From NCBI GenBank assembly GCA_937930695.1, contig CALHCB010000094.1, forward strand, positions 1 through 33,580: DNA of 33,580 nt. Direction: 5' to 3'. A program made the position numbers and the translations under genes. The DNA is from an uncultured Acidimicrobiales bacterium (GTDB taxonomy: Bacteria; Actinomycetota; Acidimicrobiia; Acidimicrobiales; SZUA-35). The notes under the pieces were generated by a model. That model worked only from the letters and a program-made list of their open reading frames with translations, searched no databases and was not told the DNA's origin. Shown here in pieces: positions 16,240 through 24,161 of the stretch (positions are counted from its first letter, which is position 1; every line of letters begins with the position of its first letter).

Positions 16240-16992
16240 GTGACTGATCTCCCACCCGGCCGCGATGTTGTCTTCGACGACGACCTACGAGCTCGCCTTA
16301 GCACCAACCTCTCTCAGCACCAGGTTCGGCTGCACGATCTCGATGGTCGTCGTCATGCTGCAGTTGGCATCGTGGTGCTCGACAGCGATGCGACCGCCCA
16401 CGGCGAGGATTCCGCTGACATCGATCGGATCGCCGAACTCGAGGGCATCCCGGGGGCGGATCCGGGCAGCGCATTCACCGGCAAGGTCGACGGCACCGCT
16501 GGCGGGGCATCAATTCTCCTGACACGTCGCGGGGCGAACCTCTCAGCGCACGCTCGCCAGTGGGCACTCCCGGGCGGGCGAATTGACGAAGGCGAGACAC
16601 CACTACAAGCCGCCATGCGCGAAGTCCAGGAGGAAGTCGGCCTCGACCTCGACGAAGCTGCTCTTCTCGGCCGCCTCGACGACTACCCCACCCGTTCGGG
16701 ATACATCATCTCTCCGTTCGTCTTCTGGGCCGGTCATGAGGCCGAGCCAGTCGCGAATCCCGATGAAGTGGCGTCGATTCATCGAATCAGCCTTCGAGAG
16801 CTGGGTCGGGCTGACTCGCCACGATTCGTCGACATTCCAGAGAGCACCAAGCCCGTCATTCAAGTGCCGATCGGAGGCGACCTGATTCACGCGCCAACCG
16901 GGGCTGTCATCTATCAGTTCCGAGCCGTCGCACTCGACGGTGGCGACATTCGGGTTGATGAGTTCGAGCAGCCCGTCTTTGCCTGGAAGTAG
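16240..16992 (+). CDS. Nudix hydrolase, CoA-pyrophosphatase-like
   Basis: The 250-residue protein contains a complete Nudix box, GRIDEGETPLQAAMREVQEE followed by VGL (about 113-135), matching GX5EX7REUXEEXGU. Directly before it, ILLTRRGANLSAHARQWALP resembles the LLTxRSxxLxxHxGQVxFPGG signature of NUDT7/CoA-pyrophosphatase proteins, so hydrolysis of CoA or CoA esters is plausible, fitting the acyl-CoA genes around it. Residues 1-80 form an extra N-terminal region (DLRARLSTNLSQHQVR). GTG 16240 is chosen because the reading frame upstream overlaps MarR and looks non-coding. Its stop lies 14 bases from the stop of the convergent radical SAM gene. Confidence 0.82.
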   Translation: MTDLPPGRDVVFDDDLRARLSTNLSQHQVRLHDLDGRRHAAVGIVVLDSDATAHGEDSADIDRIAELEGIPGADPGSAFTGKVDGTAGGASILLTRRGANLSAHARQWALPGGRIDEGETPLQAAMREVQEEVGLDLDEAALLGRLDDYPTRSGYIISPFVFWAGHEAEPVANPDEVASIHRISLRELGRADSPRFVDIPESTKPVIQVPIGGDLIHAPTGAVIYQFRAVALDGGDIRVDEFEQPVFAWK

Positions 16993-17006
16993 TGCGGAGC
17001 TGGCAG

Positions 17007-18563
17007 CTAGCGCTCCGAGCCGACCGGCTTGGACGAGATCGATACTGGTTGCTCTGAAGGAGTGGCTGCAGCCTCACGGTCAAGGTCAATCGTAAGCATC
17101 CCGAGATCCCGCTTGGTCTGCGTAGCCAGCTTCGAAAGGGCACGTCGTTGCATCGGAAGCTGGACTGCGTCGCGCATCGCTCGGGCGACGTCGGCCGGGC
17201 GAAGCTGTTTCACAGCGCCGGGACTGTCTTTCAGACTCCACATCAGTTTCCGCAGTCGATACTCGGTATGCACCCGCTCGTGCAGTGCCCGATAGAACTC
17301 AGTGGGATACGGACCATCAAACAACATTGCGAGGTCGCTCGAATCCACCCAATGTCTGGTCCGGCCCAGTTCTGCCTCGACCCGCTCATAAAACGGCGTG
17401 CCCGGGAGCGGGTACGCCACCGAGATGCCGACGTCATCGGGTCGGGCTGACCAGATCAAATCCAGCGTCGCTTCGATGTCCTCGACGGTCTCTCCCGGAT
17501 AGCCAAACTGGATGAAGAACGCGATCCGATAGCCGGCAGCATGCACTCGATCTGCGGCCTCCTTGATCTGCTCGACTGTTGTGCCCTTCTCCATCGCATC
17601 CAAGACCTTCTGGCTGCCAGATTCCGCTCCGATCCAGACCTCCTCGCAACCCGCAGCGCCCAAGGCCTCGGCAGTGTCCTTTCGGACCAGAAGGTCCGGA
17701 CGGCTCAGACACTTGAACGGCAAACGCACATCGTGCTCGTCAACCAGGTCAGCGAAACGCTGGATCCACCCCGGCTTGAGACCGAAGATGTCATCCGCGA
17801 ACCAAATGTGATCTGGTCCGTACATACTCGTGACCTCGACCATTTCCGCAACGACATCGTCTGCCGAGCGAGCGTTGTACCGCTGGCCCCAAATCGGCTT
17901 CGAACACCAATTGCAGTGATAGGGACACCCTCGAGTCGTCACGAGGTTCAGTGAGAACCGACCATGGTGTTCGTTCCAAATCTTGCGATATCGATCCACA
18001 TCGATGAGGTCGCGGGCAGCGAATGGAACCGAGTCGATGCCTTTCATGTTGCGACGGCGATCGCCAGTAACGACCTCCCCATCCGACCCTTTTGTGGAAA
18101 CGCTGGCGAGTCCAACGATCGATTCGCCCGTTTGATGAGCGTCAAGAACCTCGAGCAGGGCCTCCTCGCCCTCACCAGAGATCACCGCATCGGCTCCCGC
18201 GTTCAAGAACACTTCCGCGTTGTCGCTGGCATCAGAGCCGGTGGCGACAACGAGGTCAACCGTTTCCTGCGCAACCCCCAGCATTTCGACCGCCGCTTCC
18301 CGCATGCGCGAGAGACACATCTTTGACAGGTAGTTGAAGTTGTCTTCGAAGATCACCGCAGCATCCGGCTCATGTTCGGTGAGCAGCTGGACCCAACCCG
18401 CGGTTGAGGTCTCGAGCATCGCGTCAAAAACAACAACGTCGTGGCCGTCGGCTCGCAACATCGAAGCCGCGATGAGTGTCCCCAGCGGCGGATACGGCTG
18501 TCGCGCATCTGCCAGCTTTGGATCGAAATGCTGAAAGTAGGAGTGACCAATCAGAATCTTCAT
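17007..18563 (-). CDS. B12-binding radical SAM protein
   Basis: The 518-residue protein has an N-terminal cobalamin-binding fold (about 1-150; PPLGTLIAASMLRADGHDVV and VVATGSDASDNAEVFL, GADAVISGEGEEALLEVL). A radical SAM barrel follows with the 4Fe-4S motif TTRGCPYHCNWCSKP (Cys213, Cys217, Cys220). Later segments are HIWFADDIFGLKPGW, EEVWIGAESGSQKVLDAMEK and FFIQFGYPGETVEDIEATL. This is the class B (BchE/P-methylase-like) layout, whose members methylate unactivated carbons or cyclise; the B12 domain lacks DxHxxG, as usual in this class. It is the last gene of the eight-gene glycan operon, overlapping the methyltransferase by ATGA. A C-methylation or sugar rearrangement of a glycan or its lipid is inferred. 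Confidence 0.9.
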   Translation of the reverse strand: MKILIGHSYFQHFDPKLADARQPYPPLGTLIAASMLRADGHDVVVFDAMLETSTAGWVQLLTEHEPDAAVIFEDNFNYLSKMCLSRMREAAVEMLGVAQETVDLVVATGSDASDNAEVFLNAGADAVISGEGEEALLEVLDAHQTGESIVGLASVSTKGSDGEVVTGDRRRNMKGIDSVPFAARDLIDVDRYRKIWNEHHGRFSLNLVTTRGCPYHCNWCSKPIWGQRYNARSADDVVAEMVEVTSMYGPDHIWFADDIFGLKPGWIQRFADLVDEHDVRLPFKCLSRPDLLVRKDTAEALGAAGCEEVWIGAESGSQKVLDAMEKGTTVEQIKEAADRVHAAGYRIAFFIQFGYPGETVEDIEATLDLIWSARPDDVGISVAYPLPGTPFYERVEAELGRTRHWVDSSDLAMLFDGPYPTEFYRALHERVHTEYRLRKLMWSLKDSPGAVKQLRPADVARAMRDAVQLPMQRRALSKLATQTKRDLGMLTIDLDREAAATPSEQPVSISSKPVGSER

Positions 18564-19510
18564 CGAGATGCTCTCTCACGCTCAGGTTCGGGCAGTGTCG
18601 CCAGGATCAACGGCCGCTTCGCGATCTCTCGACCAGCTCGTCGGCGGCCCAGCACCGCTCGAGCCGTCCCCAGGAGTCCCGTTGGTTCTCCCGTCCGGCT
18701 CCAGCCCATCGTTGGATGTCGGCTTCGAAATGACGACAGGTCCTGCTCAGTCACGTAGCCAACGCCTCCAAGTTTGGCCGGGGCCACGGTGTGGAGTGAG
18801 CAGGCCATGAATTCTTCGATCATCAGCTGGCCGGCAGCAGGGTCGACGTAGACAGGCGAGTCGAGAATGGCCAGGCATCCGCCTGGCGTGAGAACCCGCA
18901 CGGCTTCATCGAGCACGTTGCCGACGTCGAGCGCGTAGTGCAGCGAGGCATTGAAAACCACAAGGTCGACAGTGTCGGTGGCAAACGGCAGTCGTTCCAT
19001 CGCCGCTCTGGCCAACAAGAGTTCTGGCTCAAGTGCTCGGGCTGCGCCGAGACCGTCACCGAAGTCAATGTTGAGATCGATCGCCGCAGCAGACCAACCT
19101 CGGTCCAGCATCCGAAGAGCCAACCAGCCACAGCCAGCACCGACATCGACCATCGAGCCAGCTGGCACCGCAGCGATGGCATCAGAGAATCGATCGAAGG
19201 ACCGGGCTCGCTCGGCCCACATCTCGACCAATTCGCCGCCGAGATCCTCGTACGGAAGTGCTCGAACTGCCTCGGCCGACGTGGGCAGTCGCCCCTCGGC
19301 CTGACGAAACCGACCATAGTCAGCAGCAAAGATGTCGAACTTTTCGCGCTCGCCCGGAAGCGTGAGATCGACGATTCCATCATTGATGGGAAACAACGTG
19401 CCGTTGTCGCCCTCGAGGACGTCGCCCGTTCGTCGGAGCCGATCGTCGGTGCCGGGCACGGTGAGCGAGAATCGGCCGAGGCCGGGATTGGAGTGGAGCT
19501 GCCCTCTCAT
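18560..19510 (-). CDS. SAM-dependent methyltransferase with Trm112-like N-terminal segment
   Basis: The 316-residue protein has a class I methyltransferase core: motif I VDVGAGCGWLALRML (about 121-135), acidic AIDLNIDF, LPFATDTVDLVVFNASLHYA (motif IV region) and LDEAVRVLTPGGCLAILDSP. The first 50 residues (DDRLRRTGDVLEGDNGTLFP then INDGIVDL) resemble the Trm112-like cap of many sugar and quinone methyltransferases, but lack its zinc cysteines. GGAG about 12 bases before ATG 19510 gives a ribosome site. ATGA overlaps join it to both neighbours. Probable role: O-, N- or C-methylation of a glycan or its carrier. Confidence 0.88.
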   Translation of the reverse strand: MRGQLHSNPGLGRFSLTVPGTDDRLRRTGDVLEGDNGTLFPINDGIVDLTLPGEREKFDIFAADYGRFRQAEGRLPTSAEAVRALPYEDLGGELVEMWAERARSFDRFSDAIAAVPAGSMVDVGAGCGWLALRMLDRGWSAAAIDLNIDFGDGLGAARALEPELLLARAAMERLPFATDTVDLVVFNASLHYALDVGNVLDEAVRVLTPGGCLAILDSPVYVDPAAGQLMIEEFMACSLHTVAPAKLGGVGYVTEQDLSSFRSRHPTMGWSRTGEPTGLLGTARAVLGRRRAGREIAKRPLILATLPEPERERASR

Positions 19511-20337
19511 GAAGCCTGCTCCAAGACGATCACATGGTGATCACCGATGCCGAACCGAGCCGCCGGCCGCTCAGCCCAGCGGTCGAGCCGCCGAAGGGCA
19601 CTCAGCAGTCGAGGCCGCTCCTCAACGAGTGCCCGTTGTTCAAAGGTCGGCAACGCGGTGCCAATTGCATATGACGAGCGCACCTTCAGCGAACGGGAAA
19701 CAGCCCGCTCGATGTCTCGGGCAGAGAGGTATCGAACGGGAAGCCCGTCATATCCCGGGACACCGCGGTCGTCCCCCTCCCGCAGATCCAACGTGCGACG
19801 TCTCTGCAACAGCTCGCGATTGCGTCCGAGGAGCCCTTGGAAAAGCTCAGGTGGACACCATGGCGCCATAGATACGAGCACGACAGTTCCGTCCGGGGCG
19901 AGCGCCCGGCTGATCGCCGCAGCGAACGTGGGCAACTCGGTCAAACAATTGATCACCCCGAAATTTGAAACGATGACATCTGCTTGCTCACCGGCGGCGT
20001 CGAGCAAGTCGAGATGATCAAGGTCGCCCTCAACCGTCCTCACCAACTGACTCTTGGCCGCACGCTCAACGCGGGCAGCACACGCAGCCACCATTGCGGG
20101 CGACACATCGATCGCCGTGACGTCGCATCCATGAGCTGCGAACCACAACGCATCGAGCCCCGTGCCACATCCGAGATCGAACACGCGCTTGCCCGGGGCA
20201 ACGAAGGGACGAAGCTCGTCACGAACCCGATCTCGAAAGACGCGACCGACAACAGAGAGCGCGACGTCGTCATAGCTCGACGCGTGCGCGTCAAAGGTCG
20301 CGGGCGTTGTCGCGTCGACGAGTGGCGCCTCCGCCAT
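19507..20337 (-). CDS. SAM-dependent methyltransferase
   Basis: The 276-residue protein has a class I fold with motif I RVFDLGCGTGLDALWFAAHG (about 51-70), CDVTAIDVSPAMV, then VRTVEGDLDHLDLL, VIVSNFGVINCLTELPTFAA, and a post-core ALAPDGTVVLVSM. The N-terminal TFDAHASSYDDVA is common in small-molecule methyltransferases. The C-terminal half (LPVRYLSARDIERAVSRSLK) is specific and likely reads the substrate. ATG 20337 shares one base with the TGA stop of the nucleotidyltransferase-like gene (TGATG), so translation is coupled. It differs clearly from the next methyltransferase, so the two probably act at different positions. Confidence 0.88.
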   Translation of the reverse strand: MAEAPLVDATTPATFDAHASSYDDVALSVVGRVFRDRVRDELRPFVAPGKRVFDLGCGTGLDALWFAAHGCDVTAIDVSPAMVAACAARVERAAKSQLVRTVEGDLDHLDLLDAAGEQADVIVSNFGVINCLTELPTFAAAISRALAPDGTVVLVSMAPWCPPELFQGLLGRNRELLQRRRTLDLREGDDRGVPGYDGLPVRYLSARDIERAVSRSLKVRSSYAIGTALPTFEQRALVEERPRLLSALRRLDRWAERPAARFGIGDHHVIVLEQAS

Positions 20338-21320
20338 CAGTCCGCTTCCAATCGGGCCTGCCACGCCTCATCAATTCCCGCTGCGTTGCCAACCATGTGC
20401 CCCTTGCAGACATCGGCTGAGAACGAAGACTCATCCGGAGCGCCAACTTCAGGTCGCCGAGAAGCAACCGAGCTGAGACGGGCAATCTTGCGACGCATTT
20501 CCCACCGTTCAACCCGGTCGAACATGGGGCGACGCAACAACAGTTCGGCCAGAGCGGTGAACCGGGAACGAGAGATCTCCACGGTCCGTGACTGATCGCC
20601 CTCACTCGTTGCGTTGGGCAAGAAGTCGAACATCCAGTTGTTGCGTCGTCGCAAATCGCTGCATCGGGCACCATCGACGATCGGCACCATCTGAGCGAGC
20701 TCACGGGCGACGTAGAGCGCTCGATCGTCAATGTCGAGTGCTCGCTCACTCACAAGGTAGTTGGGACACAACTCGATGTTCTCTCGTTCGGCGAGCTTCA
20801 CGAGGCCCACGATCATGAAACGGGTCAGCCACAAACGAGTGGGGGCCGTGATCACGAAGTAGTCGATGTCGTCGTGGTCCGCGACGCTGTCGACGGCCAA
20901 GCCACCAGTCACCGCCACCATCCGGACGAACGGGACGCGTCCCATTCGCTTTCCCCAGCGCTGGGCGGCTTCCCACATCTCCTGAGCGCGCTCGTCACGC
21001 TCGTCGTGCACCACCAAGACGTCAACCCGTCCTGGTAGGTGCAACAAATCTCCCCGTCGCCCAAGATGGCCGTTGGCAACAAGTGCGCTGGTTCGTTCAG
21101 CAACTTCGCTCGCCGCGGCCTCACACTCGACAAGAAAGCGATGCGTCCGGCCGAGCGAGATCGGCATGTCGAACACATCTGCGTATGCCACAGTGGCCAC
21201 GATCGCGTGGTCGATCTCTGCCTCACGCTCCCGGTTGGGGCGGCGCTCGTCGCGAAGATCGATGGTCAACTCAGATTCTGTTGCCAGGTGCCCCGGCGGC
21301 CCAACTAGCTCATCTCCCAT
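20337..21320 (-). CDS. Winged-helix / nucleotidyltransferase-fold protein of unknown role
   Basis: The 327-residue protein has an N-terminal helical segment, probably winged-helix (EIDHAIVATVAYADVFDMPI, about 35-54). A nucleotidyltransferase-fold motif follows, VAVTGGLAVDSVADHDDIDY (about 135-154): the GG turn and the D-I-D pair (Asp151, Asp153) are the metal-binding acids. Further conserved blocks are RLWLTRFMIVGLVKLAE, ELCPNYLVSERALDIDDRAL, and NNWMFDFLPNATSEG. I recall the same N-terminal wHTH plus NTase order in uncharacterised bacterial proteins, but not a function. In this operon it could transfer a nucleotide or activate a sugar, or act as a regulator. It overlaps the upstream glycosyltransferase by 16 bp. 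Confidence 0.75.
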   Translation of the reverse strand: MGDELVGPPGHLATESELTIDLRDERRPNREREAEIDHAIVATVAYADVFDMPISLGRTHRFLVECEAAASEVAERTSALVANGHLGRRGDLLHLPGRVDVLVVHDERDERAQEMWEAAQRWGKRMGRVPFVRMVAVTGGLAVDSVADHDDIDYFVITAPTRLWLTRFMIVGLVKLAERENIELCPNYLVSERALDIDDRALYVARELAQMVPIVDGARCSDLRRRNNWMFDFLPNATSEGDQSRTVEISRSRFTALAELLLRRPMFDRVERWEMRRKIARLSSVASRRPEVGAPDESSFSADVCKGHMVGNAAGIDEAWQARLEAD

Positions 21321-22384
21321 GACAGCTCCCTTGTCTCAGCATCCAGATTCAGCGGATCAGGTCCTGGGCCGACAGCGTGACCGATCAGAGCACCGATCTT
21401 CGAGGCAGTTCGGTCCCACGTCAGCGGCATCAGCAACTCCCGTGCCTCCGCACTCATCTCATCGCGCCGAATCGGATCATCGAGCAGCGACACCACTCGT
21501 TCGATCGCCTGGCCAACGCCGTCGACCTGCATGGCGCTCGCACCAAGGTGATCGGCAACCGACGGAATGCGCGTGGAAACAACGGCTGCACCATGCGCTG
21601 CTGCTTCAACGGCAGGCAGGCCGAATCCTTCGGCGGTGGAGAGAGAAACGAAAATGTCGGCCGCTCGATACAAGTCGTGCAGCACGAGATCGTCCACTGG
21701 CCCAAGGTCCCGCACTGTTTTGCTGGTTGCCCGGATCGAGCTGCGACCGAAAACGTGGGCAGGTCCATCGAGACCGGCAACAAGAAGTTGGGAGTGCTTG
21801 CGCCGTTCTGCGACCAGTTCCAAGACTCGGAGAAGCGCAGCGGAGTTCTTCCTCGGTATTGAGCTGACGAGGCCTGCGACCAATGGTCGACTCGGGTCGA
21901 GACCCAATCGGTGCTTGGCCTGAACTCGCGTCCGTTCGACTGCGTTCACTGCGACCCCCGGGGCGATGACGTGAATACGATCCATATCCACCTGGAGCAT
22001 CGCGGCCAACTCGTTTCGGACCGAGGCTGACACGGTCACGACCGCTTGTGCCGATCGAACCATCGGTGGCATCAGCTTCGCCTGCAGCCGGGCAAAGGCA
22101 GGACTGACCGACCTCGGATGGGAGAGCGGCAGGATGTCGTGCACCACGACCACATGATCGGGGTGACGAGAAGGTCCTGAGTTCGCAAGACTCAGCAACG
22201 TTCCGGCCTGGGCTCGTCGAGGAAGGCTCCACTGCTCCCATGCTTGACCAACACCAGGGCGGGCCATGCCGGCAGGTGGCGACAAGACCTCCAATCCAGG
22301 AAGCCGCCGCGCCACCTCCGTGACATATCGACCCACGCCCCCGGGGCCAGCGGCGAACCCCCGACCGTTCAGAAACGCCGTCAT
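21305..22384 (-). CDS. GT4-family glycosyltransferase
   Basis: The 359-residue protein has the GT-B two-domain layout. The N-terminal acceptor domain starts FLNGRGFAAGPGGVGRYVTE, with VVVHDILPLSHP at about 79-90. The C-terminal donor domain has VAGLVSSIPRKNSAALLRVL (about 169-188) and the GT4 signature STAEGFGLPAVEAAAHGAAV with the EX7E pair Glu252 and Glu260. Conserved VIAPGVAV precedes the donor domain. It lies between a second GT4 gene and the nucleotidyltransferase-fold gene, overlapping both, and should add one sugar to the nascent glycan at the cytoplasmic face. No membrane helix is seen. Donor and acceptor cannot be told. Confidence 0.9.
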   Translation of the reverse strand: MTAFLNGRGFAAGPGGVGRYVTEVARRLPGLEVLSPPAGMARPGVGQAWEQWSLPRRAQAGTLLSLANSGPSRHPDHVVVVHDILPLSHPRSVSPAFARLQAKLMPPMVRSAQAVVTVSASVRNELAAMLQVDMDRIHVIAPGVAVNAVERTRVQAKHRLGLDPSRPLVAGLVSSIPRKNSAALLRVLELVAERRKHSQLLVAGLDGPAHVFGRSSIRATSKTVRDLGPVDDLVLHDLYRAADIFVSLSTAEGFGLPAVEAAAHGAAVVSTRIPSVADHLGASAMQVDGVGQAIERVVSLLDDPIRRDEMSAEARELLMPLTWDRTASKIGALIGHAVGPGPDPLNLDAETRELSWEMS

Positions 22385-23457
22385 ACCGCCACCCCCATGA
22401 GGTGGTCGGACATCTCGTCGATGAATCGCTTTTCTCCAAGCCGTTCCGCTCGGATCGAACGATCCGACGGAGCCGACGTGTCCATCAGGGCATCGACAAG
22501 TGACTCCACCGATCCATACTCATAGAAGCGACCGCCCGTCTCCGGACCGATGTGGTCAAGCAGGCCACGGGCTTGGGGAGCGACCGACGTCAAGCCGTGA
22601 GCGTGCGCTTCGAGTGGAACCAGCCCGAAGTCTTCAGCGCAGGTGATGGCGACACAGCGAGCGTTCTGGTACGCCCAACGCAACTCATCGTCGGATACCG
22701 ATGCTCGGCTCAACAGGTTTGGCGGTGCGTCAGCCAGCAACGTTCGCCGATGGGGACCGCCGCCAAGGTGGAGAAAAGTCTGGTTCGGCATTCGTTTCGC
22801 CGCCTCGACGAGAAGATCCAGACGCTTGTAGCCGAGGGCGCGGCTCACGCTCAGCACGAACCCCGGTTGGGCACCCTCAATAGGAGCGGCTGGGCCGCCC
22901 AATTCGAGGGTGGAACACGGGGCGATGACCACCGCCGGCCGCCCGTAGACCGCGGCGATTTCAGCGGCAACGTGATGGGAGTTGGCGATGATGTCATCAG
23001 CCTCTGACATCGCTCGCTGGTCAACAGGGGCAAGAACCCGCCGAAGACAAGCCGCAGCCACGCGCACGGGTGAACCCCACTCCGCGAGATAGCGGGTCGA
23101 GTCGTAGAGCCAGCGCGCCGGGGTGTGGCAATAGACCACCTTGCGACCGGTCGTGCGTACGTGGTGGGCAAATCCAGCCGAGCTGCAGATCACCAGGTCG
23201 GCATCGATCACGGTGGACCGGTACATCGCAGAGAGAAACGGCAACGATTTGCGATGATCCCGGCGAAACCCGCTGAACCGATCGAGCGCCCCAGTACGGA
23301 TATCGAGATCAGCAAACCCGGCGTGCGTCTGATCGGGGGCATAGACCGAGGTGTAGATGGGAGCCCCTGGATGTGCGTTCGCCAACGCCAACACCACTCG
23401 CTCTGCCCCACCGCGGACAGCGAGCGAATCGTGCACGATCGCCACCGAACTCGTCAT
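22381..23457 (-). CDS. GT4-family glycosyltransferase
   Basis: The 358-residue GT-B protein has an N-terminal domain starting AIVHDSLAVRGGAERVVLAL, with YCHTPARWLYDSTRYLAEWG (about 109-128), typical of mannosyl- or rhamnosyl-type GT4 enzymes. The donor domain shows SVSRALGYKRLDLLVEAAKR (about 203-222), LHLGGGPHR, and TCAEDFGLVPLEAHAHGLTS with the EX7E pair Glu275 and Glu283. ATGA overlaps join it to the phosphorylase-like gene upstream and the other GT4 downstream. It probably adds an early or middle sugar of the glycan; the donor is not determined. Confidence 0.9.
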   Translation of the reverse strand: MTSSVAIVHDSLAVRGGAERVVLALANAHPGAPIYTSVYAPDQTHAGFADLDIRTGALDRFSGFRRDHRKSLPFLSAMYRSTVIDADLVICSSAGFAHHVRTTGRKVVYCHTPARWLYDSTRYLAEWGSPVRVAAACLRRVLAPVDQRAMSEADDIIANSHHVAAEIAAVYGRPAVVIAPCSTLELGGPAAPIEGAQPGFVLSVSRALGYKRLDLLVEAAKRMPNQTFLHLGGGPHRRTLLADAPPNLLSRASVSDDELRWAYQNARCVAITCAEDFGLVPLEAHAHGLTSVAPQARGLLDHIGPETGGRFYEYGSVESLVDALMDTSAPSDRSIRAERLGEKRFIDEMSDHLMGVAV

Positions 23458-24161
23458 GCGGACCCCTCCAGGACATCAAGAACTGTGGAGACACTCTCAC
23501 ACGCCGCTTGGTGTCCTCGCACGCGGTCGCCCAATTTCCATCCGGCCGACGAGAAGTGATCGCTGACCACAAGTACGGCCGCGGCGTCCAGCCCAAGCTC
23601 ATGACACGCTGCAAACAGCGCTGCTGCCTCCATGTCGGTCACCGCGGCACGGGACTTCTGACGATCCAAATCACCACTCGTCAATCGCAACGGTGCATCG
23701 GTTGACAACGTTGTCGCCGGTGGACCGAGTGGAGCGAGGAGATTGCTGAGGGCCTCCGACGGTTCGAGGTGGCCTCCGTATCTGGTCGATGTTCCTTCAT
23801 CGCTGACTGCTCGATCAACCACAACGACATCGCCAGTGCGCAATGAAGGATCGAACGATCCAGCGATCCCGACGATGACAATCCGCCGAGCCCCGAGGTG
23901 AGCGAGAAACTCAACGGTCACCGCGCATGTCGGCCCGCCGGGACCGACGGGCTGAACGACAGCACTCCCCTGGCGCTCCACCACTTTTCGGAACGGTGCC
24001 GGTTTACGCCGACCTCGACCACGCACATGCGAACCGTCGAACACCAACACCACGTCCGAGGGAACAGAAAGCACTCCGTCCCCCAGCAGCAATTCGGGAC
24101 GCAATAGCGGTCGACCCGGAATCGGATCGCTCTCCTCAGAGCTCGATTTCCTAGATGCCAC
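23454..24161 (-). CDS. Nucleoside phosphorylase / nucleosidase family protein
   Basis: About 235 residues in the PNP/UDP (phosphorylase superfamily) fold. The phosphate or water side has RIVIVGIAGSFDPSLRTGDV (about 93-112). VVDRAVSDEGTS carries the family polar loop, and VTDMEAAALFAACHELGLDA the M-E-A-A sequence that holds the ribose hydroxyls. VLVVSDHFS supplies the Asp near the base. Such enzymes split nucleosides such as MTA, SAH, inosine or uridine. Its place among glycosyltransferases, two methyltransferases and a radical SAM enzyme suggests clearing SAM by-products (SAH, 5-deoxyadenosine), or releasing a base from a nucleoside-linked intermediate; both are inference. GTG 24161 overlaps the upstream gene by 11 bp. 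Not HpnG for certain: no hopanoid genes are near. Confidence 0.8.
   Translation of the reverse strand: MASRKSSSEESDPIPGRPLLRPELLLGDGVLSVPSDVVLVFDGSHVRGRGRRKPAPFRKVVERQGSAVVQPVGPGGPTCAVTVEFLAHLGARRIVIVGIAGSFDPSLRTGDVVVVDRAVSDEGTSTRYGGHLEPSEALSNLLAPLGPPATTLSTDAPLRLTSGDLDRQKSRAAVTDMEAAALFAACHELGLDAAAVLVVSDHFSSAGWKLGDRVRGHQAACESVSTVLDVLEGSA

Noticed and set aside
17007-24161. Hopanoid-type HpnG/HpnH reading of the phosphorylase and radical SAM genes
   Set aside because: No squalene cyclase or other hopanoid gene is present, and the radical SAM protein has a B12-binding N-terminus unlike HpnH. Kept only as an analogy.
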